DNA of 64,000 bases from Stercorarius parasiticus (lineage: Eukaryota > Chordata > Aves > Charadriiformes > Stercorariidae), in NCBI GenBank assembly GCA_013396915.1, contig VWZL01000187.1, forward strand, positions 222,090 through 286,089, written 5' to 3'. The stretch's first letter is position 1. The number at the start of each line of letters is the position of its first letter. The notes beneath the pieces are model-generated. The model was given only the letters and a program-made list of their open reading frames with translations, had not been told where the DNA came from and did not search any database. Shown piece after piece: positions 1 through 13,200 of the stretch. A program made the translations under genes and the position numbers.

Positions 1-3000
1 CTTAAGATACAGTCAAACCAATACTGGAATATTTATTAAACACCATTTCACGAGATTATTATTATATAGCAGAAGAAACAGAAATGCAGAGAAGCTTTCA
101 CTAATGGAATTCTGCTACATCAAAAAAACTAAACCCAAAGTAAGATACAAAATACCATTCACAGAAATGATAGCTTGATTTACCAGATGCTCACTAAATG
201 GATCTGTAGCCCCTTTGATCAACCACTCAAGTGCTTCTTCATAAAGGAACAAAAGACGGGCTGTGTCTATTTGTATTGTTGACTTGATGTATTTTAAATA
301 AAAAAGCCCAATTTAGTTCAATCAAATGAACGCAACCAGCTGTAAAAGAACTTTTACAATCAGCAGGCAGACTATATGCTACTAAAACCTAGAATCTACT
401 TCTAGAAATGAACTAATTATTTTCTTCCCCCTCTCCATTTTGAGGGCAAGCTTTCTCAGTAGACTCCTAGATTTTAAAAACCAAAATCTCTTACTTGACT
501 TCAAGTGATTGATACACTACTAAATCTCTCAGTAAATTGTTGCAGTGTTTAGCTACCTTCGTCCTCTCATCTCCAAGGTCAAGGCAAGTACAATGAATTA
601 TATCACATTACAAGACTGTGTTTAAGGATTTTTTCATCCATAATCCTCACACCAAAGGAAAAAAAAAAAGCATAATGAAATTAATCCAATTCCTTCTACG
701 AGCTTTACCCATTTTCAGGGATTAACTGCAAATATGTAGATGCCTGAAATCTTCTATTCTATTACTATCATATAATTTTCAATTTGAAAACATTAAGAGA
801 CATAAGGCTAAAGGGTCTGCTCCTTTTGACCTTATTGACCTGTGTTACAGCAGTGCACAACCTGAAGCTATCAGAGCCAATAGTGCACGACCTGACAGCA
901 AAATCAAGAAATAATGATAATTACAGATCACTGTTGCCAGTCTAGATATATTTTTAATACTGTGTGAAATATAACAATTGAAGGATGGTTAATATTAGGT
1001 AATGAAATTAAATGTCTCTTGATAAAAATTTAACAAAGTAATAAGTATTATTTGGATTCAGGGAACATCTGTTTTAGTCTTACTAATGTGCTAATATTTA
1101 ACAAAAAAAATCAGTGGAGAGTGGTACATGAAAAATATATCCACAGGCCCTGTTTTGCTACTCCTCACTTATCTAAACTCTCCTGCGTGGCAGATGATTC
1201 TTAATTGCCAGAAGAGGCAAAAGATAGTGTATTAATGCGTATTTTGTAAGCATTATCTATCTGTTTCCCTCCTTTTAAAGCCATACCTATGGTATTTGAT
1301 TCATCCACTCCCAAAATTTCTTCCCAGTGTCATGCTAGATCCCAGTATTACCACTTAGAATACTCCACCTTCCTATAGTATCTCTCCCATACTAAACATT
1401 TATTAGGCTAGTAACAAAATCGGAATATTTGTCAGAGTTCCTGATAACGCTATAAATACATTTCACCCTGCATTATTTAAATGGTATCATCCTATAATAA
1501 AATGAACTATACTGAAGACCATTTACGTACTCTTATAACAGTTTTTTTATGTCCTTTTCGTTACAAATGAATTATGTCCGAGCTCTGTTTTAAAACCATT
1601 CCTGCTTCATTGTATATGAGCTCTTCATCCCTAATACTGTGAAGACTCAAGCACAAGCTGATCTAGAAATACAGAGAAACATGTAAGAACATGGTGTTGG
1701 AAAGGACAAGATTTAGACCTCTTCAATCAGAAGAAATATTGTCATGTGGTCTTTTTATTAAGCTGATCATGTTCCAGACTAAAACTTAACATTACAGAGC
1801 CCAAGGAAGAGTTGGTGGTGGTTGGGCTTTTTTTTGGCTCTTCTTATCCTGGTGTTCCACATTTGTGATTAAACTGGACAGACCTGTGGGCAACATCTAC
1901 ACCCACTATTTCATCTTAGAAGAGCTACCTTTCTCAAGGCTCATTGCATATGTCTTCATCTGGCCAGCTAGTATCTCCATGTCCACCTCCATTATTTTAA
2001 AATAATTCTAGTGACAAAATTCTTGTTACTAGACCTTGACTCCTAGTACAAAGACCTGCAGGGTCATTTTTGTTCCACTTTAGATGAGAGGGATGCTATG
2101 TTGTGCTTTAAGAGAGGCATCCCACAACATGCAGCTTAAGGAAAGAGTAGACAAGATGCCTTTGAGCCACTGTATTTTCTCTTTCCCTTGTCATGAGCTG
2201 CCCCCAGAGAGGAAAGTGTTGTGGGTGTAGTAGCTCATCCTAAAATGGCATAAGCCATGAAACTGTCCCCAGTGGAACTCAAACAGCCCTGAAATGCTGC
2301 CTGTGTTACAAGAGAAGCGTTCTTTGCACTTCAATTAAGTCTTGCATATTTCAGTATTTAGTTTTCCCTCAGTTATTACAGCAAGGGCCTCTGGTCTTTA
2401 TGAGGCTGCAGCTCTTTTCCCAGACATGATATGGCCAGACTGGGGATAAGAATCTCACCCAGCAATTTGTCACCACAGGATTATGCTTCCAACTATAATG
2501 AGAGATGAACCACAGAGTGGTGCACTATCAATTAGCAGAGTACGTCATCTAAGCAAGGCAGGCTGCTCCTGTTCTGGCCTAGAAGCAGCAGCAAGACATG
2601 CACAAAACGACACTACCCTTTAAACAATGACATTTCTTCCTCATAGCTCACCCTGGAAAACAGAACTATCATGACATGATGGCCGGTGAGACTGAGATGG
2701 GGGCAGAAGATACACAGATATGGTTAGAAAGCACGTGCACTCCTGACAGGAATGAAAGGCTATTGGAAGCTGCATTTTTCTCAACCTTATGAGCAAGCTA
2801 CATTATACTGTTATTTTCTATGTGCTTCCCATGTGAAAACTGGGAATCTGTAACCCAGATAACTTAGGGTAGTGTTTTATTGTCAGGGCTGGTCCACATT
2901 TGAAATTCCAATTCCACGGAAAAAATCTGAAGTTTTTGGTTCCAAATTAGAACTTCTAAAATACGCTCCAAAGCAAAAAGGTACTGGTGGGAAGGACAAG

Positions 3001-4298
3001 CCAGAAAAAAGGGGAACAGACTGAAACTGTTTCAACCTTAAACTAAACATTTTGATAAAATTAGTTTTCCTTTTGATAATGATTTGCCTTTATTTGACAT
3101 TATTGTAATATGACGTGATATAATACAAGTTCAAACATGTAGACTGTAACTGCATCATTTTAAGAAAAAAAGTTAAGTAATTATAAAAAGAAATACAGTG
3201 ATTGATGTTTAAGTAGATATATGTAATCAAAGACAAAGGCAATACGCCTCTGCAATTTAAACACACTGCTGGAAACAGGATATGGGAGGGAAGGGAAAAA
3301 GCATCCTCTCTTCCATCACATCACACAGTAGATATAACACATCAACTGTGCTATAAGAAGAGGCTACAGTTCCCTCTGTTCTTCTAGCTATAAAAGCTAC
3401 CCCACTGTCCTGTAAAAATGTAGTGAAAAAAATCAGACTGTAAAAATCAAATGAAAAGGTCATGTCATGTCAGAGGGCTGGACACCAGGGGCATCCTTTG
3501 GAAAGGCTTTTCACAAAGGAGTGGGAGAGCCAGTGTTCGCTGGTCTGCTCTATCGCTTTCCTTCATTAAAATCCCATTATCCACCACAGGATATGGACGA
3601 GATCCCATTCCCGGGTGGAGAACTGAGAAGGAGAGTTTGGAAATCAGGCAAAAGAGAAAGAGATCTTTTAAAAACAAGAGCATAAGAAGGAGAACTACAG
3701 AATATTGAGAAGCTTAAGGGAAAACGTGGCCTTGCAAATCAATAGGTTAGGAAGTTCATGGCAATTGCTGATGGCAATTGTAAATAAACATAAAATGTTT
3801 GTGTGTGTGTGTTTTGTTTAATAATCGTTTGTTTGCTTCTCTCAGTTTTGAAACCTTAGGTATCATGGGAGCAGAGTTAATGGAATAAATAATAAAGTGT
3901 TTCTATTCTTGACTAAACCAAGAATTACTTTCCCTGCTACAAAAGCAAACAGTCCAAAGAATACAGAAACAAGTGTCAGGAGGGCTTCTTGTCTTAAATC
4001 ATAGTTTTACCAAACAACCTTGTGCGTGATACTTAAACAAGCCTTTCGGATTTTAAGTGCACACAATTACAGTGTAGTAAGCCCTGTTAATTCCTTGGAA
4101 AATTTTGCCCATAAGGAATATAAAACAATTACCTTTAAGACAAAGTTATTTTGGTATTTCATTACTGTTACCAAACAGAGAAGTAGAAGAATGGCATTTT
4201 AATTTTTCTGGCTAATTTCCTAGTTCATCCCATAAAAGGAAAAAATTAAAGAAAAAAGTAAAAGAAGGGAAGAATAAATACAGAAATATGGTTCTTAC
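1..4298. other. Non-coding stretch, probably intron or downstream DNA of gene A
   Basis: AT-rich sequence with no exon I can support. It contains a short poly-A run near 659-669, a (GT)n run near 3798-3812, and two copies of ATGGCAATTG near 3759-3780. The open frames at 3.45-3.7 kb overlap on both strands and resemble no known protein to me. If the minus-strand exon at 4299-4338 is real, this stretch is the intron or 3' region that follows it. Confidence 0.5.
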
Positions 4299-4338
4299 CC
4301 TGAAGAGCGGCAGTCTGGTTTATTTCTTTCAGAGCGAT
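4299..4338 (-). CDS. Candidate 40-bp minus-strand exon of gene A
   Basis: On the minus strand a pyrimidine-containing acceptor (CCTTTCTCACAG) is followed by 40 bases and a strong donor (GTAAGAAC). Two frames are open. One reads RSERNKPDC..., with the first two bases completing a codon. The other reads IALKEINQTAALQ. The first continues in phase from the candidate exon at 5181-5210 and, through it, from exon 1 at 23.5 kb. The exon is very short, so chance cannot be excluded. It is inferred from splice-site sequence and phase only, and I do not recognise a protein family. Confidence 0.3.
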
Positions 4339-5180
4339 CTGTGAGAAAGGAAGTATAATATCAGCACAAAAGTTGGATGTTCTTTAGCAATACTAGTGCA
4401 GAAGTCTTAAAAGAACTGTGACACCTTATGACGAGCAAAACCAAAAGCTGATTCTGTTACAAAACTGTTTTTCTGCACTGGACTACTCTGCCTGAGACCA
4501 AGCAAAACTACTGGAACTTTAACGTTTGTTAAAATTCCCCTACTCAAAATACAGTGTATTTAATGTTTCGTATTAATGCTTTGGAAGCTTCCCCTCCCTT
4601 TAGCTAAAATGAATAGGACTTTAGTTCAGGGTAAAAATAAGGGAGAGGGAAGAGGAAAAAAGAGAAACCACAGATTACTCAGCGCAAAAAAATCATTCCA
4701 TGAATCATGGCTGGCAGAGTTCCCTGACAGGATGGGAGAAAAATCAGCAGTTGGTTGCAGCAACATCTGCAAATACACTGTATCCAGTGCAGCCCCATCA
4801 TTAACTCTTCACCTTCTGGGTGTTCTAGATACGGAATCTTTCTTTGTTTTCAGAAAGGGTTTTGTTTATCCAGTAAGTATTTCAAGTAGCTTATTCGCAC
4901 TAATGAGATTGACTCACAAACAAAAATCTACACAGTACAATCATATCAACTCAGATTAACTTCTTTTGCTGAACAATTCATTAGTTACTAAAGCCATCTC
5001 TAGATACATTTCTAAAATATTTTTGAAAGGTCCAATATGCAAAGAAAGTATAAAATACTTCTCCTAAGAGTTAAGATTATCATACAAGCATTGCAAAATA
5101 ACCACTGTGTTGTTATTAGAATTCGCATATTATCGGTTACATTCTAAGTCCAAACTATCCCTGTATGACTTTTGAATTAC

Positions 5181-5210
5181 CTGAAAGAAGCAACTGAGAT
5201 TTTTGTTCTT
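5181..5210 (-). CDS. Candidate 30-bp minus-strand exon of gene A
   Basis: The minus strand shows a T-rich stretch ending in ATGTATTTTAG, then 30 bases, then the donor GTAATTC. In the frame that fits the neighbouring candidates it reads EQKSQLLLS, ending one base into a codon, which matches the exon at 4299-4338. All three frames are open, which a 30-bp segment often is by chance. The donor is only moderate. This is a low-confidence micro-exon. Confidence 0.2.
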
Positions 5211-8200
5211 CTAAAATACATATATTGTAAAATTAGAGGGGGTTTTAATAATTTATTACAGGAAGATACACTATGCAATTAGAAGGATATTTTTACAGCT
5301 AAATATAATTTCCACTGACCATGGTAATTTTCCTTCTGATTGCATCTGTGTGTATTTTAAAAAGATATTTTTCCTGTGTTAGTAAACATTTGCCTATACA
5401 GAAGAGTAAGAGTCTTCCTAAAAAATATTTTCATACTCACAGGTTGTATTTTTAACCATAAAGCTCTGCATTTGAAATAAAATTTGTTCTCTTAATACCA
5501 CACATTTGTTTGTGTAGTTTTATCTCATGCACAGATGAAATATTTTTGTCTCCAAGTTTTATGTGCTCATTTGATTATGTTTTCATTAAAAAGGTAAAAA
5601 ATTATTGCATGTCAACAGTGCTGAAAGTATCTAATGCTTTTACCATTCACAGGTGCTCCTATTGAGCTGTCATAGCCACATAGTGTATAATTTATTGTGT
5701 TTCTGACCCACAGCGATCTCCATTTCATCATACCACGTGCTACTCTGTTAGCAAGAAACAGCACGGTACAACTCAAACCAGAGCTGCAGCAACAGTTGTT
5801 CAAATACAGACAGAAAGGCTCCTTCCATCCTTATCATGTAACCTCCTTACCTGTGAGCACTGAAAAAAATAAGGCAGGACTTCCTACTGAAATCTGCTTC
5901 CCATCTGTTGCTTATTATCAGCGTTCCTTGTTATGTACGCAGACATAATCTAACTGTATTCAGGGAAAACCTTCCCACTTCTAAAAAGATTGTGCGAATA
6001 ACCCAGTGAGAAGGAAGAAAAGGAGTCAGAGCACATGTAAATACAGCGCCTGGGAGCTCTCCTCCCTCAGCCCACGTCTAGTCGGCAGATCCACCACAGC
6101 CCGGCCACCCCACTGCAACCAGCTCATTCAGGAACTCAGTGCAATTCCCTTTTGTTTTATTGAAATGCTGAAACAGGAAATATTACCTTTGTTTTTACAC
6201 ATTTTGTTTACTGCTGATCTTAGTGAAAGCACATCATCCACACGTACACTGGTCTTACTAAAAAGAACAAAGGGAAATTAAATCCCACAAGCACGCAGTT
6301 AGCATTTTAAAGCAGACATAAAGCCTGCGCCCGTTTAAGGTTATTGTGAGCTTAATCTTTTAAATTTGATTTAGTATCAAGTGTAACGAGAGACTCAAAG
6401 AGTTGAATCTTTCAATTTAGTGTATAAATTTTGCCATTCCAGATGATGTTTTGGCCTGAGGTACAAGCACCAATTCAAGTAATGTACACCCCACACACTT
6501 CTAGAATAGGAAAGCTCGGAAGAAACAGGCAAATCTTTTTTTTTTTCCCCCTTTAATATATAGATATACACAGACATACATATATATATATATATATGTA
6601 CATTTAAACACACACACACATGCAGATTCCATTCCTGCATTCTGCAGGCAAATCCTCGGCTTGAAAAGTTGCACAAAAGATGCACAAAAGTATGCACAAA
6701 AGTGTGTACCCACAGCTGATTCTCTTTTACTCTATACATGTTACCTCAACAACTGAGGGATCTCTTTGTAATCTTTTCTAACAGAAATAAGCAAGATGAC
6801 CGTATAGATGCAAAGATCTGAAAATCAAATCCTGCACTACAGATTTGTGTCTATATCAAAGACATAAATTGCTATAAAACATTATGGGACATGCTGTCTT
6901 TCTAGCACAACACTGCTTATCTTTCAATTCTAAATTCTGGAAGCCAAAACCGCGTGTCAGACTAGAGCAAAATGTTTGCTGGACTAGCACGCACAATAAA
7001 CAAACAAGGCAGTCCGCACTCTGGCATGGAAAATTTTACAGAAAAAAATTCCACTTCCAGTGACAGATAACTACCTTCCAGATGAGACACCAGCACTATT
7101 CTCCCTATCCTAGCATTGCTAAAGTAATACAATTGCTTCCTGTGTATGTAGCTATAGTCAAATAGGCTAGGAATTCCTAAGCAGCTAGTACTCGACAAGT
7201 TAGAGAACTGGATTGTTTGATTCTAAGTTTATTTTGGTTAATGAACTGTTCTTGAAAATCAGCATCATCCCCCTCACCTGACAGAGGAGAACAGTGTGTA
7301 GTCTGGGCTTTGCGCTAGCATGGCAGATCTGTTCCTTATTTACTGACAACTACCCTAAAGGTGGTGCGGTGCTATCAACTCTTTAATTTTAGTACTGCAG
7401 ATTTTGCCAGCTAGTTCAGATAGATAGCACAGACTTACACCACAGAGATGGTTCTTCTACAGACAGAAGAACTTGTCCTCCAATCCACAATTTGCATAGC
7501 CAGAGACTTCCAGTCTCTCAATCCATAAGAACTGACCTGCCTCCAACCTCCCATAGTGCAGACTTAAAGAGATTTTCTCCACTTCATACTAGCATCTACT
7601 CTTTACAAAACCTTTGCTGCCCTTATACAAATACAGCCAGTGCAGGAGAAATATATTATCCTTGTTCAGCAGCCGGATACACTGCAAGAAGTCAAGGAGC
7701 TGGCAGGTGGAACAGATAAGGTGGGAAAAGTTAGAGGCTCCTGGTTGAGGCTGGGAAGACTGGTGCCAAGTTTTAAGCACTGTAGAAGAATGAAGGAAAA
7801 CATCAGAACACAAAGATCTGCTATTCATACCACAACGATTTGGCAAATCTAGTGTTTATTTACAAAACTGTGCTGTGTATGTCTAATCAATAGCATGGAC
7901 ACATTATGCCTTTTTTCACTATTCAAAGCTTGAGCGGCAGACAGAAAATGCCATGCTCCAGTTGCTTTTAGAAAGGTCCGGATTTCTCTAACTGGTGATT
8001 CTCTTACCCTTCAAGCATGAGAAAATTATCTTCTTTGTTTGTTAGCTTTTAATATGATAGAACAGTTTTTCTTCTCAAGGAAAACATAAACATAACCATC
8101 AGGAGAAAAATAACTGAGTCAATGTTATTTCAGTTGCTCCACAAACTCAGAATAGCTAAAGATTTTGCCAAAATGACCACCAAAGCAGAAAACAATAGCT

Positions 8201-10135
8201 TTTAAGGCATTCCCTCTTGTCTCTGGAAGACAAGTAAAAAAAAGGAAAAAGGCAACTCACACCAAACAGAACCATTGTTTTTCTCTGTTTATTTTGCAAG
8301 CTTCTTCAAAGTATCTTGTTGCTAAGGGTGACTTCAACTGAAAAGTGTGCTCTCACTAGAAAAAAATTTAAGTATAAACATGAAATGCTGTTGAAAAATG
8401 AGTGGAAAGTTAACACACATTCTGCCGCTTCAAACTTGCAAAGCTACAGGGGAACATCCAATGCAACTACCTCCCAAGATAGGTAACTTCCTACTCTTAA
8501 CCCCATCCCAAAGTTTGATCTCTTTTAAAAGGTGAATTGCCTGAAGACAACAAATGGGGGGATACAACATTTACATTTCTGGGAAATACTTAATTATCGG
8601 TCTTGAATTGAGCAGCCACCAGAGGGGGCAGGACATCATAACACTCTCCAGGAAGACACGTAATTGGAGCAACCAGCTGTCTCCATCTCGGTTGGTTTTA
8701 GCTCTTGATGGCACAGCAGTGGTTTCATAATGAAAAGTAGCATGAGATGCTTATAAAAAAAACTTCTGTAACAATGGCAAACCACAAGATAAACCAAGCA
8801 ATGGGAACAGTGGGCTCTTAAGCACTGCTGGCAATGCCAAAATACAAAATATACAGAGAAGTCATATTGTCAGAATAGGCAATTGTTGAGAAAGTCTATA
8901 CCACCTGCCCTAATTTGAACGCATTAATCCCAATGAGCATCCTAAACAAGCAGAAGCTTCCAGGCCTTAACAAACCTAGATGCTAAGATCGATGAAGCAA
9001 CTTTACAAGGCATCACATAGAAATGTGATAGCTCCTATCATTATTTTAGTAACATTTATCTTGACTACCGAGCTGATCATAGCTAAATGGTGCAATAGTG
9101 CCCGTTAGCCAACCGCATTAGACCAAGCAGCCCAAATTTCCATTTGAAATTGCCAATGTAGGTGAGGCCCTCACTCAAACTAAACCGCACATTTTCTGGG
9201 AAAAAGATCTGCATTTGTGCAGGATGTTCAGTACTAGTTGCTTTATTCACACTGAGATAAGCAATAGCTGCCATTGATATTGCAATCTTTTGGTCTTCCA
9301 TTCTGTTAAGGCACACCAGAGCTTACAGCAGCTCTCCCTTCTTTTTAGCATTTCTCTCAGGTAGGGAGTCAGAACAACACAAATTAATTCCACTGTATAG
9401 AATCTACTATAAATTTCACTCAATTTTATTAGGAACTGCTCTACAACAAAACCCATAAAACTGAACATTTATTTATGTATTTTAGTATCGTAACAGCAGA
9501 GTCCCTTATCAGTTGTTTAAAAGGCAGAAGGCTCAGGGAGAGATTAATGAGAGGCTTGGAAGAAACTTTTTTCATGCAGTTTATGTACAACTTTCCCTTT
9601 ACTCCAAAAGGCCACAAAACCAGGACACATTCAGAGTTCATAATTGTAAAGGCAGACAGCTTTTATATTTACTTTAAATTCTACAGTAAGCTGCTGAATT
9701 CCAGAGTAGTACATTGTGGGGAAAAAAAAGATACATTATAACACCCTCAAATGAAATGACACTAGTCTGTCAGTTTTAATACTAAACAGTAACCCAGTCT
9801 TGTAAACACAAAGCATTCCCGCAGTTTTTTTATACTTGGAGAAATGCTTTTTTTCCCCACTCTTAAGCATGACTGATGTATAGCTGGGGAAGGGGTGGAG
9901 GGTGGATCCCTACACATATCAAAGAACATATTGAACCTCTGTGGTTGAGTATTTAACCTTGAAGCCTAATGACCACCGTAAAGCCTGTAATTATCCAAAG
10001 ACCATATTCTTTAACTTGCTAAAGAGACTAACAATAAACTACAGTCACCTTTAAAGCCTTTTGTGCACTTGTACAATATAAAAGTGAAAAAATAAATTAC
10101 TGGACAACAGAAGCCACATTTGCAGTGCCACATTT
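5211..10135. other. Non-coding stretch, presumed intron of gene A
   Basis: AT-rich DNA without a supportable exon. It holds a TA/CA composite microsatellite at about 6555-6620 and three near-tandem copies of TGCACAAAAG (6670, 6681, 6693). A good minus-strand donor lies at 7278 (TCTGTCAG followed by GTGAGGGG), but the only plausible acceptor upstream gives stops in every frame, so no exon is called. The long open frame at 6395-6739 (minus) is largely microsatellite translation. Confidence 0.5.
6555..6620. repeat. TA/CA composite microsatellite
   Basis: An alternating purine-pyrimidine tract: ATATA repeats near 6580-6598 followed by an ACACAC run near 6608-6619. It is a simple sequence repeat, likely polymorphic in length. 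Confidence 0.85.
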
Positions 10136-10246
10136 GCTGCTGCTTTGTTTTTGTGACTGAATTTCTACCCCCTCATTCTTGCAGGAGTAACATAGGAGCA
10201 AGAACAAGTGGGTAGGAATTCAGAGTCACAAAAACAAATCAGCAGC
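10136..10246. repeat. Long imperfect inverted repeat (hairpin)
   Basis: The left arm (10136-10182) and right arm (10198-10246) are reverse complements apart from a 2-base bulge and a few mismatches near the loop. The longest uninterrupted pairing is TTTGTTTTTGTGACT with its complement. The loop is about 15 bases. No terminal target-site duplication was obvious. It could be a small inverted duplication, a MITE-like element, or an intronic hairpin RNA. The structure is seen directly; its function is unknown. Confidence 0.8.
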
Positions 10247-13200
10247 AAAGCTAGCAAAAGTGTGTGGGCATCAGTGTGAACATATATGCCAGCACGAGTG
10301 GGGCTGATGCAGAAACAAGAGAGGAAACAGACCGTGCAAGCTCTCACCGCTTCTCAAAGAGGTCCGCGTTATAAGAACCTAGACCACACACAGCCCCGAG
10401 AACCGGTCTTGTTCTCAGGCCGTGAATGATAAACAAAGTATATAGGCAATCAAATATACGCAGCATATGCACACGTTACCACACTTGTACCTTCCACCAC
10501 ACCACCTTCTTTAAGAAGGAAATTCAGAACACATTTGTTCCTAAAGCTCTATTTTTCCAAGAAATGAGCAACTCCTGAAAGTACAAATCCCCACATCTTC
10601 ATACAGGACACCCCAGCTGATCAGTGCAACATCATTTTTAGATTATGAACTTCAGGTACAAGCAGACATAGGTATCTGCACATCACCACAAATCACAGTG
10701 GGAGGTATTAAAGATGTGCCCTACTACTTTTTTTTTTTTTAGTATACTTTGATGAGGAACATACCAATTGACTCAACTTTTTTATAGACGAAAGATCTGC
10801 CTTCTTTTCTAGGCATTTCAGAAATGTTATCTCTACATTTTTGAAAAATGCTTCTCTGATGTTGCTAGCATTGCCCGTAAAAGGAAATTATCTTTCAAGA
10901 GCATCCTTCGATCTCTTTCTTCCCAAATCAGATGTTGAGCATGCCTGTAGAGGCTCTGCATATTCCTCAACTAGACAACAGAGCTCAAAATCTTACAGTA
11001 TGGTACGCATGCCTGCCATAGGGTGCTGATACACAACATGCAATAGATGCAATACAGTTAGACATGTGTAATAAACTTCTGGTTCCTACATTGTATTAAC
11101 AGAGCATCTTACAAACATCCATACACCATATTTAAGATCCAAACGTATTCAATTATTTTTCTCCTCAGGGGTTTGCCCTGCTTGTGGACAGCACATTCAG
11201 CACCAAAAGAGCCTCCAGCTTTGAACACCTGTGTGTAGGTACACTTACCTGTCACAACATGCCCCTTACCACACTAATTTAGGGCACATTCCATGCCCGG
11301 AGACCTAAAATACGCACAGAGAAATAGTGTTTTGAGTGACTGAGCCAAACGTGATAAAAGTCTTTCTGAAAATAATATAAAAATAACCATTTTCTTTAAG
11401 TGTTCTACAGGGCATTTGGCTTGTTCATTTGGGATTTTTTCCCGTTAAATGACAGTTTCCTAAACTTGTGCATTCCTAGGCACAGGCAGGATAATTTGTG
11501 GCTATGACTGCAGGGGATATCACTTGCAACACTTTCCTTTGACCTACACAGTACAAAACCATGTGTTGTAGAAATGGCCTTTGTTGTACACATTTCAGAT
11601 AATCATTTACAATTTTTGAGAAATCACACACTACCTTATTACTTTCAAAAGATGGAATGTCCATCTACTATGCTATATAGTAAGAATATTTATTGTTGGA
11701 TGTAAAACACTTAGCAAATTTCACCCTTCCCACTCTCCCTGCCAACCCAACAATCGTGTTCCATTGGGCAATTAAAAGTTTTCTGAATTTGCTTACACAA
11801 AACAATATGTTTTGATTGTTGAGATAGCAAACCTCAACAACAAATGTCTCCAATGTAATCTTACGCATTATGCACTTGGAAATTAAGTTTTATTTAATGT
11901 GCATGAGACGTGGATTCACAATAAAATGCTGAATATCATATCGGCAGAAGATATTCCCACTTCTGTATCACAGGAAACTAATTCAACTTTAAAACAAACA
12001 AACAAGAACAATCCTTTCTTGATTATTTCATCCTGTGAAGCCACTGACAGCAATAGAAATAACACCTTCCAAATTAGGAATTAGACATTATGGTGAGTGC
12101 AAGCAAGTGCATAGGTCTGCACTTTGGGAGGAATTTGGAAACCAGGGGGATGAAATGACACAGAGAGAAAGGAAATTACTTATTAAAATAAAAGATTGTA
12201 ACACACTCAACCACAAAAGAACAACCTCTATAAAAACAGAAGAAACGTACCAGGCAAATAACAATATTTATTTCTCTTAAGATACCACTGAAATACTCAA
12301 TAGCTTGTTCTTGAAATATTTTGTGGTCCCTTGTCACTATTTATGAAGAAAGAAGCCCCAAATTGTTTACCCAGTCCACATAAAGACACCTAACAAGAGA
12401 ACATTCTTAAACCTCAATGATTTTGTTGTGAGTGCTGATTTTCTATAGAAGTGCATTTGAAATTAGCCTATTAACAAAATATTTTCCTCCAGTGACACTG
12501 GTAATTCTGCCCAACAGCCACACAGAAACACGAAATTCTGCGAAAATGAACATAACAACTGTTTCTCACATGCATTGGATTTTTCTTAAGTACCACAAAA
12601 TGGATTATTCCCAAAAAGGTCTCTTGCACTTTATCGTAAAACGACGATTACAAGATCTAGAAGCATCATAAAAGGGATTAATTTAATGGTGTAAAAAATT
12701 TATTTTTTTAATAATGTTGGTATATACCAATACATTGTTGCAACCTGAGACAACCCTCATCCATTAGCATTGAGCACATGCTTAAAAGTTGTGCAACCCT
12801 AATCTCATATTCCATAGAACAGGAAGACCAGCACTTGTCTGTTCTTGAAACGTGTCATATTTTAATGCATATTATTTGATAACATAGACATCAGCATCCA
12901 GAAATCATTTTATAAGATGTGAGTCACCTGGCATTCTGAAGATATTTTACTGAGGTGAGATGAGTTTATCCACATCCACTGCAAGGTTAAGTGTTAAACT
13001 TATGTCTAATCCCTTAAAGTACCTCAGACTCCTTCATTACTGGTGTAATACATGTGCATGTAAATCTGCACATGTGCCCTTTGGTCCTTGGGGACCATCC
13101 TGATGAGAAGTCACTGTGTACAGCTGGATTCTTTGCACTATAATTTCATCTCATGCAGAAGGGGTATCTGTGCAGTAAATCGTATCACTCTGTAGCCACA

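Noticed and set aside
6395..6739. Minus-strand 114-codon frame with many Cys, Val and Tyr residues.
   Set aside because: Much of it is translation of the TA/CA microsatellite and the TGCACAAAAG repeats.
7278..7400. Minus-strand exon ending at the strong donor near 7278.
   Set aside because: The best upstream acceptor gives stops in all three frames, and alternative acceptors lack a pyrimidine tract.
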